Made by a program: the position numbers and the translations under genes
The notes under the pieces: generated by a model
Told to the model about the DNA's origin: nothing
Database searches by the model: none
What the model saw: only the letters and a program-made list of their open reading frames with translations
Source of the DNA: Oscillospiraceae bacterium
GTDB taxonomy: Bacteria; Bacillota_A; Clostridia; Oscillospirales; Oscillospiraceae
Assembly: GCA_017396725.1 (NCBI GenBank)
Contig: JAFQLA010000288.1
Span: 1 to 10,123 of the forward strand
Direction of reading: 5' to 3'
DNA length: 10,123 bases
In this document: piece by piece, positions 1 through 6,768 of the stretch
Layout: each line of letters starts with the position of its first letter
Numbering within the stretch: the stretch's first letter is position 1

Positions 1-24
1 CCGCGGAGTCTGTCTGTGGGAGTA

Positions 25-53
25 TGGACAAGGTCAAAAAAAAGGTGTAAAAT
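25..53 (+). promoter_or_regulatory. Predicted promoter of the rnf operon
   Basis: A -35 box TGGACA (25-30) and a -10 box TAAAAT (48-53) are separated by exactly 17 bp. Each matches the sigma-A consensus at five of six positions. Transcription would start near position 60, giving a leader of about 68 nt before rnfC. No terminator is visible between this promoter and the end of rnfB, so it probably drives all six genes. The prediction rests on sequence match only. Confidence 0.6.
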
Positions 54-127
54 ATCCACGCATAATGTGTTGTTTTGCGCATATTTTCGATTTGAGAAAA
101 AAGAACTGAAATAAATGAGGTGAAAAC

Positions 128-1504
128 ATGGCAAAGGCTTTCTTCGGCGGCGTACATCCCAAGGATAAAAAAGCCGCTACCTGCGATAAAGCCATTGAAA
201 GGATCCCCGCACCCGCAGAAGTGGTGATCCCCCTGTCCCAGCACATCGGCGCGCCCTGCAAGTGTCTTGTTGCGGTGGGCGACACGGTGAAAGTGGGCCA
301 GAAGATCGGTGAACCCGCGGGTTTTGTCAGCGCTCCTGTGCACGCCAGCGTTTCCGGCAAGGTAAAGGCCATTGAAGAGCGGCCCTTCACCATGGGCGGC
401 AACACCATGTGTGTGGTGATTGAAAACGACTATCTCGGTACCGTTTGCGAGGATATCCACCCCGTGGAAAATCCCGATGATATGACGGCGGAACAGTTTT
501 GCGAAGTGGTGCGTAATGCCGGTATCGTCGGTATGGGCGGCGCCACCTTCCCCACCCATGTGAAGATCTCCGGCGGTATCGGCAAGTGCGATACCGTGAT
601 CGTCAACGCGGTGGAATGCGAACCTTACATCACCGGTGATGACCGCGCCATGCTGGAATACGCGGAAGAAGTTCTGGGCGGCGCCGGCATTCTTGCCAGG
701 ATGTTCAAGGTAGATAAGGTCTATCTCTGCATCGAAGACAATAAGCCCCGGGATATCGCGCTGATGGAAAAACTGGCGGCTGAGCGTGACGATCCCGTGG
801 TGGTCATGGGCCTTCACACCCGCTATCCTCAGGGCGCTGAAAAGCAGCTCTGTCAGGCTGTGACCGGCCGTCAGGTGCCTCCCGGTGCGCTGCCCAGCGC
901 CATCGGCTGCGTGGTGCTGAACCTCAATACCGTCATCGCCATTTACCGCGCGGTTTACAAGGGCATGCCCGTTGTCAGCAAGGTGGTCACCGTGTCCGGC
1001 TCCGGCGTGATGGAACCCAAGAACCTGCTTTGCCCCATCGGCACCCCTGTCAGCGTGCTGCTGGATAACTGCGGCGGCGTGAAGGATACCACCTTTAAGA
1101 TCATTGCCGGCGGCCCCATGATGGGTCTTGCTCAGTATACCACCGATGTGCCCGTGACCAAGGGCGTTGGCTCCATTCTTGCCTTCGCCGAAAACGAAGA
1201 GCGCACCGTGGCCAATCCCCAGTGCATCCGCTGCGGCCGCTGCGTGGAAGCATGTCCCATGCACCTTGAGCCCCTTTACATGTACAAGTATACGGAAAAG
1301 AAGCGTATCGAGGACATGGAACGGCTGAACCTCATGGACTGCATCGAATGCGGCGCCTGCACCTATATCTGCCCCGCAAGAGTCCATCTTGTGCAGATGT
1401 TCCGCGTGGGCAAGCAGCTCATCAATGCTGACCGCGCTGCCAAGAAGGCCGCCGCTGAAGCGGCAGCCAAGGAAGCAGCCGCAAAAGAAGAGAAGGAGGC
1501 GTAA
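128..1504 (+). CDS. rnfC: Rnf complex subunit RnfC (NADH-binding, Fe-S/FMN)
   Basis: RnfC is the peripheral cytoplasmic subunit where the Rnf complex exchanges electrons with NAD+/NADH. The 458-residue protein starts with the family's GGVHP signature (residues 7-11) and a barrel-sandwich N-terminal domain (about 30-85). A flavin/NADH-binding region like that of the complex I 51-kDa subunit follows, with GMGGATFPTHVK (135-146), NAVECEPYITGD (160-171) and YPQGAEKQL (233-241). After an SLBB-like stretch come two CxxCxxCxxxC motifs (C366/369/372/376 and C405/408/411/415) for two [4Fe-4S] clusters. The C-terminus (about 435-458) is a low-complexity Ala/Lys/Glu tail; Ala-rich tails are common in RnfC. 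The ATG at 128 is preceded by GAGGTG (117-122). It is the first gene of the operon, and the last codons (Lys-Glu-Ala) also encode the ribosome binding site of rnfD. Confidence 0.96.
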   Translation: MAKAFFGGVHPKDKKAATCDKAIERIPAPAEVVIPLSQHIGAPCKCLVAVGDTVKVGQKIGEPAGFVSAPVHASVSGKVKAIEERPFTMGGNTMCVVIENDYLGTVCEDIHPVENPDDMTAEQFCEVVRNAGIVGMGGATFPTHVKISGGIGKCDTVIVNAVECEPYITGDDRAMLEYAEEVLGGAGILARMFKVDKVYLCIEDNKPRDIALMEKLAAERDDPVVVMGLHTRYPQGAEKQLCQAVTGRQVPPGALPSAIGCVVLNLNTVIAIYRAVYKGMPVVSKVVTVSGSGVMEPKNLLCPIGTPVSVLLDNCGGVKDTTFKIIAGGPMMGLAQYTTDVPVTKGVGSILAFAENEERTVANPQCIRCGRCVEACPMHLEPLYMYKYTEKKRIEDMERLNLMDCIECGACTYICPARVHLVQMFRVGKQLINADRAAKKAAAEAAAKEAAAKEEKEA

Positions 1505-1507
1505 GTG

Positions 1508-2503
1508 ATGACTGATTATAAAAACTTAAAACTCATCGCCAGCTCCTCTCCCCATATCCGCAAGAGAGAGGATACCACCTCTATCATGCTGGATGTGATC
1601 ATTGCCCTTGTTCCCGCCATGATCTTCTCCGCTTTCAACTTCGGTTGGCGCGCGGTCTTGAATGTGGTGCTCTCCGCTGCGTTCTGCGCAGGCTGGGAAT
1701 ATCTCTATCGCCGCATTATGAAGAAGCCTCAGAGCGTGAAGGACCTTTCCGCTGTGGTCACCGGTATTCTGCTGGCCTTCGTTTCTCCCGCGGATCTTCC
1801 CTGGTGGATGCTCCTTATCGGCAGCTTCTTCGCCATTGTAGTGGTTAAGCAGCTTTACGGCGGCATCGGCTGCAACTTCCTCAACCCCGCTCTTGCCGGC
1901 CGCGCTGTGCTGGTGGCAAGCTACGCAGGCGCTATGACCAGCTGGATGCCCTCTCTCCTCAACGCCGATGTTACCACCGGCGCTACTCCCATGGCTCTGC
2001 TTTCGGCAAACGATCTGGCCACTGCCATGAGCAACTATTCCCTTGGTGATATGTTCATCGGCAAGATCCCCGGCTCTCTTGGTGAAGTGAGCGCCATCGC
2101 CCTTCTTTTCGGCGGCCTCTATCTCATCATCCGTCAGGTGATCAGCTGGCACATCCCCGTTGCCTATATCGGCACCGTGGCAGTTCTTACCTATCTCTTC
2201 CCTCAGGGCAATTCCCCCATGGACTGGATGCTCTATAACCTGCTGGGCGGCGGCCTCATTCTCGGCGCCTTCTTTATGGCTACCGACTATGCTACCTCCC
2301 CCGTGACGGGCAAGGGCAAGCTGGTATTCGGCGTGGGCTGCGGTCTTATTACCGTGTTTATCCGCTACTTCGGCTCCTATCCCGAAGGCGTGTGCTACTC
2401 CATCCTTGTGATGAACTGCACTACCTGGCTCATTGATAAGTATCTGCGTCCCGCCCGCTTTGGCGCAGCAAAAGCTGAAAAGAAGGAGGCGAGCGCAAAA
2501 TGA
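1508..2503 (+). CDS. rnfD: Rnf complex membrane subunit RnfD (covalent FMN)
   Basis: RnfD is an integral membrane subunit of the NqrB/RnfD family and takes part in electron transfer and ion translocation. The 331-residue protein has many hydrophobic segments, about 30-60, 80-115, 190-225 and 240-310. The TTGATP motif at 156-161 matches the family flavinylation site, with Thr160 the likely attachment point for FMN. GCNFLNPALAGRA (121-133) and YATSPVTGKG (251-260) are further family motifs. I chose the ATG at 1508, 8 nt after AAGGAGG (1493-1499); a GTG at 1505 is in frame and would add one residue. The gene starts 3 nt after rnfC stops and overlaps rnfG by 4 bp (ATGA), which suggests translational coupling. 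NqrB is less likely, because the gene order and neighbours are those of Rnf. Confidence 0.95.
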   Translation: MTDYKNLKLIASSSPHIRKREDTTSIMLDVIIALVPAMIFSAFNFGWRAVLNVVLSAAFCAGWEYLYRRIMKKPQSVKDLSAVVTGILLAFVSPADLPWWMLLIGSFFAIVVVKQLYGGIGCNFLNPALAGRAVLVASYAGAMTSWMPSLLNADVTTGATPMALLSANDLATAMSNYSLGDMFIGKIPGSLGEVSAIALLFGGLYLIIRQVISWHIPVAYIGTVAVLTYLFPQGNSPMDWMLYNLLGGGLILGAFFMATDYATSPVTGKGKLVFGVGCGLITVFIRYFGSYPEGVCYSILVMNCTTWLIDKYLRPARFGAAKAEKKEASAK

Positions 2504-3102
2504 ATGGCAACATGAAATTCGCACTCCGTCTCGCCGGCACGCTGACGGCTATCGCTCTGGTAGTGGCAGCTCTTCTGGGTCTCGTCAACTCCGTGACGGA
2601 GGATAAGATCGCCGAGACCAATCGTCTGAAGACGGAAAAGGCTATGCTGGAAGTGGTGGAAGTAGCCAATCCCACTTTCTCCGAAGCACTGGCTGTTTCC
2701 GATGAAATGAGTGCTGCGGCTCAGGTCTACAGCGCCAAAATCGAAGAGGTTTATCAGGTGGTGGACGGCACTGCCGCCGCAGGCTATGCCGTGAAGGTTT
2801 CCGCTTCCGGTTCTCAGGGCACCATCGTGATGATGGTGGGCATCAACGCTGAAGGTGCCGTCAGCGGCATCAGCGTCATCACCCACAGCGAAACTTCCAA
2901 CATCGGTACCAAGGTCACCGGCAACGAGCTGCTGGACAGCGGCATCGGTGTTCTCGATCAGTTCAAGGGCCTGACGCTTCCTGAAAGCGGCCTTGCAGTA
3001 GGCAGCGATGTAGATGCCATCACCGGCGCTACCGTTACCACCAAGGGCGTGACCAAGGGCGTCAACGGCGCGCTGGCAGCGGTTGCTGCCATGCAGGGTT
3101 AA
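2500..3102 (+). CDS. rnfG: Rnf complex subunit RnfG (covalent FMN)
   Basis: RnfG carries a covalently bound FMN exposed outside the membrane and relays electrons within the Rnf complex. The 200-residue protein has one N-terminal membrane anchor (about 9-30) followed by an FMN-binding domain. HSETSNIG (129-136) corresponds to the HxETPGxG segment of the family. TGATVT (175-180) is the flavinylation motif, with Thr180 the expected FMN-linked residue; the first position is Thr rather than the usual Ser, an accepted variant. The ATG at 2500 overlaps the rnfD stop and lies 10 nt after AAGGAGG (2483-2489), which is inside rnfD. An in-frame ATG at 2512 is a weaker alternative. rnfE follows after 12 nt. 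Confidence 0.95.
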   Translation: MNGNMKFALRLAGTLTAIALVVAALLGLVNSVTEDKIAETNRLKTEKAMLEVVEVANPTFSEALAVSDEMSAAAQVYSAKIEEVYQVVDGTAAAGYAVKVSASGSQGTIVMMVGINAEGAVSGISVITHSETSNIGTKVTGNELLDSGIGVLDQFKGLTLPESGLAVGSDVDAITGATVTTKGVTKGVNGALAAVAAMQG

Positions 3103-3114
3103 GGAGGTGAGAGA

Positions 3115-3741
3115 ATGGATCTGAAAAAGATGTTCAAAGAGGGTCTCGTCTCTCAGAACCCCGTTTTGGTGCAGCTCCTCGGCATGTGCTCCACCATGGC
3201 CATCACCACCTCTGTTTCCAACGGTCTCGGTATGGGCGTGAGCGTGCTGATCATTCTCACCTGCTCCAATATCGTGATCTCCGCGCTGCGCAAGATCATT
3301 CCCAACGAAGTGCGCATTGCGTGCTACATTGTAGTTATCGCGGGCTTCGTGACCTGCGTGGACCTGCTGCTGCAGGCTTTCCTGCCCGATATCGCAGAGA
3401 GCCTTGGCGTATTTATCCCCCTGATCGTGGTTAACTGCATTATCCTTGGCCGCGCTGAAGCCTTCGCCTCCAAAAATGGCGTCCTCGCTTCCGCGCTGGA
3501 CGGTATCTTCCAGGGCATCGGTTATACCTGGGTGCTTCTGGTGCTGTGCGCCTTCCGCGAACTCTTCGGCACCGGCAAGCTCCTGGGCTATCAGGTGATG
3601 CCTGTGAGCTACCAGCCCCTTGGCATTCTGGTGCAGCCTGTGGGCGGCTTCCTCTGCATGGGCGCGCTGATCGCCGTGACACAGTGGGCTATGAACCGCA
3701 GCAAGAAAAATAAGGAAAAGAAGGAGGCGGAAGCAGTATGA
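3115..3741 (+). CDS. rnfE: Rnf complex membrane subunit RnfE
   Basis: RnfE is a six-helix membrane protein of the RnfA/RnfE/NqrD/NqrE family and forms the core of the complex with RnfA. The 208-residue length is normal. [11 protein letters not shown] (15-25) and [17 protein letters not shown] (101-117) are family motifs. In this family the two conserved cysteines, here Cys25 and Cys108, help bind an intramembrane [2Fe-2S] cluster shared with RnfA. The C-terminus is a short charged tail rich in Lys and Glu. The ribosome binding site AAGGAGGTGA (3101-3110) is the strongest of the operon and overlaps the rnfG stop codon. The gene overlaps rnfA by 4 bp (ATGA). RnfE and RnfA are paralogues; this one is called E because of its GRAEAF motif and its place between rnfG and rnfA. 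Confidence 0.95.
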   Translation: MDLKKMFKEGLVSQNPVLVQLLGMCSTMAITTSVSNGLGMGVSVLIILTCSNIVISALRKIIPNEVRIACYIVVIAGFVTCVDLLLQAFLPDIAESLGVFIPLIVVNCIILGRAEAFASKNGVLASALDGIFQGIGYTWVLLVLCAFRELFGTGKLLGYQVMPVSYQPLGILVQPVGGFLCMGALIAVTQWAMNRSKKNKEKKEAEAV

Positions 3742-4328
3742 ATGTAAGCGTTACCGGTTTGCTGGCCATTTCTCTCGGCGCGATCCTTACCAATAACTTC
3801 ATCCTTGCCCAGTTCCTTGGTATCTGCCCCTTCCTTGGCGTTTCCAAGAAGCTGGATACCGCCGTGGGTATGGGCGTGGCCGTTACCTTTGTAATGGGCC
3901 TTGCCTCTGCTTTCTGCTCCGGCGTTAATGCCATTCTTGTAAAACTGGATCTTGAGTATATGACCACCGTTGCTTTCATCCTCGTGATCGCGGCGCTGGT
4001 GCAGTTCATTGAAATGTTCCTCAAGAAGGCGATCCCCTCCCTTTATTCCGCGCTGGGCGTGTATCTGCCCCTTATCACTACCAACTGCGCCGTTCTGGGT
4101 GTAGCGCAGCTGAATGTGCAGAATAGCTACGGTTTCATCGAATCCGTAACTTACGGCATCACCGGCGGCCTGGGCTTCCTGCTGGCGATCGTGCTTTTTG
4201 CCGCGATCCGTGAAAGCCTTGAATTTGCCGATGTGCCCGAAAGCTTTGACGGCTTCCCCATCGCGCTGGTCACCGCAGGTCTGATGGCCCTTGCTTTTAT
4301 GGGCTTCAGCAACCTGCAGGTGTGGTAA
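3738..4328 (+). CDS. rnfA: Rnf complex membrane subunit RnfA
   Basis: RnfA is the second six-helix core subunit, arranged in the membrane in opposite topology to RnfE. The 196-residue protein has the diagnostic [22 protein letters not shown] segment (17-38, with Cys30) and [15 protein letters not shown] (110-124, with Cys117). The two cysteines are the expected ligands of the [2Fe-2S] cluster shared with RnfE. Its ATG overlaps the rnfE TGA and lies 10 nt after AAGGAGG (3721-3727), which is encoded in the rnfE tail. rnfB follows after 12 nt. The paralogue NqrE is similar, but nothing else in this operon belongs to an Nqr system. Confidence 0.95.
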   Translation: MNVSVTGLLAISLGAILTNNFILAQFLGICPFLGVSKKLDTAVGMGVAVTFVMGLASAFCSGVNAILVKLDLEYMTTVAFILVIAALVQFIEMFLKKAIPSLYSALGVYLPLITTNCAVLGVAQLNVQNSYGFIESVTYGITGGLGFLLAIVLFAAIRESLEFADVPESFDGFPIALVTAGLMALAFMGFSNLQVW

Positions 4329-4340
4329 GGAGGGAACACG

Positions 4341-5225
4341 ATGAGTATTTTGTATGCTGTTCTCGTGCTGGGCGCGCTGGCTGTGATCTTCGGCCTGGCG
4401 CTGGCTGTTGCCGCAAAGGTCTTTGAAGTGAAGGAAGATCCCCGTCTTGCCGTCATTCAGGAAAATCTGGCAGGCGCCAACTGCGGCGGCTGCGGTTATC
4501 CCGGCTGCGGCGGCTGCGCTGCCGCTATCCTTGCCGGCAAGGCCCCTGTAAACGCCTGTCCCGCATCCTCTGCGGAAAATGTGGCCAGGATCGCGGAAGC
4601 CCTCGGCATCAAGGCAGAGGTGGGCGAAAAGAAAGTGGCCCGCGTGCTTTGCAACGGCGGCTGCGCCGCAAAGCGCCGCTATGATTATGTGGGCCTCAAT
4701 GACTGCATCGCCGCTTCCAAGGTGGCTGCAGGTCCTCTGGAATGCAAGTACGGCTGCTTTGGCTGCGGTACCTGCGTGGAAGCTTGCCGTTTCGGCGCGC
4801 TGCGCATCAATGCCAACGGTGTTGCCGAAGTGGATAAGGAAAAGTGCACCAACTGCGGCGCCTGCCGCAAGGCTTGCCCCCGCGGTCTCATCGGCGAAGT
4901 GCCCTACAGCAAGGAAGTTTTCGTCAGCTGTGCCAACCGCGATAAGGGCCCCGCTGCCGCCAAGGTCTGCGATAATGCCTGCATCGCCTGCGGTCTTTGT
5001 GCCAAGGCCTGCCCCAACGGCGCTATCACCATGGAGAATAATCTCCCTGTCATCGACTTTGAAAAGTGCGTCGATTGCGGCAAGTGCGCTCTGGCCTGCC
5101 CCAAGAATGTGATCTTCCCCATCCCCACGGCTGAGGCCAAGGAAGCTTACAAGGCTGAGCAGAAGGCTGCCGCTGCTGCCAAGGCTGCTGCCGCCAAGGC
5201 CGCCGCTGAAGCAAAGGCTGAATAA
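4341..5225 (+). CDS. rnfB: Rnf complex ferredoxin-accepting subunit RnfB, long polyferredoxin form
   Basis: RnfB is thought to take electrons from reduced ferredoxin and pass them into the membrane part of the complex. The 294-residue protein has an N-terminal membrane helix (about 3-25). A four-cysteine domain follows (C48, C51, C56, C73, with an extra C59 in a GCGGC run), known to bind a [4Fe-4S] cluster. Then come four complete CxxCxxCxxxC motifs: C139/142/145/149, C169/172/175/179, C214/217/220/224 and C243/246/249/253. That makes at least five clusters, against three in the short E. coli RsxB. C104, C108, C122 and C135 lie at positions conserved in long RnfB proteins and may bind a further cluster. 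Residues 264-294 form an Ala/Lys/Glu tail. The start follows AAGGAGG (4327-4333) by 7 nt. It is the last gene before the operon terminator. Confidence 0.95.
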   Translation: MSILYAVLVLGALAVIFGLALAVAAKVFEVKEDPRLAVIQENLAGANCGGCGYPGCGGCAAAILAGKAPVNACPASSAENVARIAEALGIKAEVGEKKVARVLCNGGCAAKRRYDYVGLNDCIAASKVAAGPLECKYGCFGCGTCVEACRFGALRINANGVAEVDKEKCTNCGACRKACPRGLIGEVPYSKEVFVSCANRDKGPAAAKVCDNACIACGLCAKACPNGAITMENNLPVIDFEKCVDCGKCALACPKNVIFPIPTAEAKEAYKAEQKAAAAAKAAAAKAAAEAKAE

Positions 5226-5234
5226 CAACTTATC

Positions 5235-5263
5235 AAAAAGACCGCCTGCGGGCGGTCTTTTTT
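5235..5263 (+). terminator. Rho-independent terminator of the rnf operon
   Basis: The GC-rich stem GACCGCC (5240-5246) pairs with GGCGGTC (5251-5257) around a TGCG loop. The flanking A-run and T-run extend the pairing to 12 bp and supply the U-tract. It starts 10 nt after the rnfB stop. Because A-runs and T-runs flank the hairpin on both sides, it could also work on the other strand, but no gene ends there. Confidence 0.92.
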
Positions 5264-5264
5264 G

Positions 5265-5293
5265 TTGTAATTTACGATGGGGGAGACTATACT
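5265..5293 (+). promoter_or_regulatory. Predicted promoter of folC
   Basis: TTGTAA (5265-5270) and TATACT (5288-5293) are 17 bp apart, matching sigma-A consensus at four and five of six positions. The -35 box begins directly after the T-tract of the rnf terminator, so folC appears to be a separate transcription unit. The predicted start is about 25 nt upstream of the folC ATG. Confidence 0.6.
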
Positions 5294-5323
5294 GATGTCT
5301 GGAAATCCAAGGAGGTGCGTGCA

Positions 5324-6586
5324 ATGACATATGAAAGCGCCGTTGAATATATCCATTCCCATCATTGGGCGGGACAGACCCGGGGCCTTGGCCGCGTGCG
5401 GGAACTGCTGCGCCTTTTGGGAGATCCCCAGAAGAAACTGAAATTTGTCCATGTGGCGGGTACCAACGGAAAAGGTTCCACCTCCGTGATGATCGCCTCC
5501 GTGCTTCGTGCCGCCGGCTACAAAGTGGGCCTTAACACCTCTCCTTATATCATGCGTTTTAACGAGCGTGTGCGTATTGACGGCATCCCCATCAGCGATA
5601 AAAAGCTGACGGCGTGGGTGGAGCGCATGGCGCCCATTATTGACGGCATGGCCGATCAGCCCCGGGAATTTGATATCATCACCGCTCTCGCTCTGGCTTT
5701 TTTTGCCGAAGAAGGCTGCGATATTGCCGTCTTGGAAGTGGGCCTTGGAGGCGAACTGGATGCTACCAATGTCATCGATTGCCCTGAAGTGACGGTGCTG
5801 ACCGCCATGGGCATGGATCACGCCGCCATTCTCGGCCCTACCATGGAGCATATCGCGCAGGCCAAGGCGGGGGTTATCAAGAACGGGGCGGAAGTGGTGA
5901 GCTACGGCGGCAATGCCGTGGCGGATCGGGTGTTTTCGGATACCTGCCGCGCCCGTGGAGCAAAGCTGACGGTGCTGGATCACGAAAAACTCCAAAACGT
6001 GGTCTCCACGCTGGAAGGAAACGATTTTGAGCTTGCGCCCTATGGCGCGCTGCACATTCCGCTGGCGGGCGCCTATCAGGCCCGTAATGCCGCCCTTGCG
6101 GTGTTGGCCTGCGAGAAACTGACGGAAAAAGGCTGGCAGATCGGGGAGAAAGAACTCCGAAGCGGCCTTGCCGCGGCGCGGTGGCCTGCCCGTTTTGAGA
6201 TCCTTGGCCGTGAGCCTCTCTTTGTGCTGGACGGCGCCCACAACGCCCATGGCGTCCGTGCGGCGGCAGAGAGCCTTGCGGTGTTCGCGCCCAGGTGGGT
6301 GTTCCTTCTGGGCGTGATGGAGGATAAGGATGTGGGGGATATGCTGGAAAGTCTCGTGCCGCTGGCGGAGCGCTTTGTCACTGTGCGGCCCGCGAGCCCC
6401 CGCGCTATGGAAGCAGGGGCGCTGGCGGAACTTCTCAACAGCCGCTTCGGCGCTTTTGCCATGGCGGCGGAAAATGTGGAAAGCGCTGTGGCGCTGGCAA
6501 AAGGTCTTGCGGGGAAGGACGGCGCGGTATGCGCGTTGGGCTCTCTCTACTTTTCCGGCGAGATCCGTCAGGCTATGGGTAAATAA
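5324..6586 (+). CDS. folC: Folylpolyglutamate synthase / dihydrofolate synthase FolC
   Basis: FolC adds L-glutamate to dihydropteroate and/or to folates, using ATP, in the cytoplasm. The 420-residue length is normal for this Mur-ligase relative. The P-loop HVAGTNGKGS is at 43-52, SPYIMRFNERVRIDG at 73-87 (folate-side loop), LEVGLGGELDATNV at 137-150, MGMDH at 172-176, and AKAGVIK at 180-186, whose Lys181 matches the carbamylated lysine of the family. The C-terminal domain has LDGAHN (302-307) and GSLYFSGEIR (406-415). I chose the ATG at 5324, 8 nt after AAGGAGG (5309-5315); a GTG at 5315 in the same frame overlaps that site and is unlikely. Whether it also acts as dihydrofolate synthase cannot be read from motifs alone. 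It has its own promoter and terminator. Confidence 0.93.
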   Translation: MTYESAVEYIHSHHWAGQTRGLGRVRELLRLLGDPQKKLKFVHVAGTNGKGSTSVMIASVLRAAGYKVGLNTSPYIMRFNERVRIDGIPISDKKLTAWVERMAPIIDGMADQPREFDIITALALAFFAEEGCDIAVLEVGLGGELDATNVIDCPEVTVLTAMGMDHAAILGPTMEHIAQAKAGVIKNGAEVVSYGGNAVADRVFSDTCRARGAKLTVLDHEKLQNVVSTLEGNDFELAPYGALHIPLAGAYQARNAALAVLACEKLTEKGWQIGEKELRSGLAAARWPARFEILGREPLFVLDGAHNAHGVRAAAESLAVFAPRWVFLLGVMEDKDVGDMLESLVPLAERFVTVRPASPRAMEAGALAELLNSRFGAFAMAAENVESAVALAKGLAGKDGAVCALGSLYFSGEIRQAMGK

Positions 6587-6590
6587 GCAG

Positions 6591-6624
6591 ATGACCGCAG
6601 GGAAAGGAACCTGCGGTCATTTTT
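6591..6624 (+). terminator. Rho-independent terminator of folC
   Basis: A perfect 11-bp stem (6591-6601 with 6610-6620, ATGACCGCAGG against CCTGCGGTCAT) encloses an 8-nt purine loop and is followed by TTTT. It starts 4 nt after the folC stop. The U-tract is short, but the stem is strong. Confidence 0.88.
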
Positions 6625-6684
6625 CATAAAATATTGCACAATGCTTAATATAAAGTGCATAAATAAATTTGATGTAAATTTAGC

Positions 6685-6712
6685 TTGCTTTTTTTCCGAA
6701 AGAGACTATAAT
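6685..6712 (+). promoter_or_regulatory. Predicted promoter of the antiporter gene
   Basis: A perfect -10 box TATAAT (6707-6712) has a weak -35 match TTGCTT (6685-6690) 16 bp upstream. The whole 6621-6768 stretch is A/T-rich, unlike the coding DNA around it. Transcription would start near 6719, giving a leader of about 50 nt. The -10 sits in GAGACTATA, which also occurs at the folC -10. Confidence 0.62.
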
Positions 6713-6723
6713 CCATATGGATT
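6710..6723. promoter_or_regulatory. 14-bp perfect palindrome at the antiporter transcription start, possible operator
   Basis: AATCCATATGGATT is a perfect inverted repeat with no spacer. It overlaps the last three bases of the -10 box and covers the predicted start site, a position where a bound dimeric protein would block initiation. I do not recognise it as the site of a known regulator. One such palindrome could arise by chance in about 10 kb, so location is the main argument. Confidence 0.35.
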
Positions 6724-6768
6724 GAGAAAAAGAAAAGAGAATTTATTAAAGATAAAGAAGGATTTTTT

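Noticed and set aside
60..127. Rex redox-repressor site in the rnf leader
   Set aside because: TTGTTTTG at 70-77 resembles one half of a Rex site, but no properly spaced inverted partner follows.
1..127. Riboswitch or end of an upstream gene in the window's first bases
   Set aside because: No conserved riboswitch core, stop-terminated coding tail or terminator hairpin is visible; only promoter boxes can be supported.
1526..2524. Open reading frame of 332 codons on the - strand opposite rnfD
   Set aside because: It mirrors a well-supported gene, its product is rich in His, Gly and Ala as expected from antisense of GC-biased codons, and it has no recognisable domain or ribosome binding site.
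128..5225. Na+-translocating NADH:quinone reductase (Nqr) instead of Rnf
   Set aside because: There is no NqrA or NqrF; the polyferredoxin RnfB and the Fe-S RnfC identify the operon as Rnf.
3609..5330. Open reading frame of 573 codons on the - strand across rnfE, rnfA, rnfB and the terminator
   Set aside because: The length is striking, but it runs through three certain genes, has low-complexity composition and no family motif. Codon bias of the + strand keeps stops out of this frame.
5147..6250. Open reading frame of 367 codons on the - strand opposite folC and the rnfB end
   Set aside because: It is antisense to clear motifs of FolC and its product resembles no family; a composition artefact.
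6634..6660. Second upstream promoter or TGCAC/GTGCA operator before the antiporter
   Set aside because: The TTGCAC/CATAAA pair has an 18-bp spacer and weak boxes, and the 5-bp arms are too short to stand out in A/T-rich DNA.
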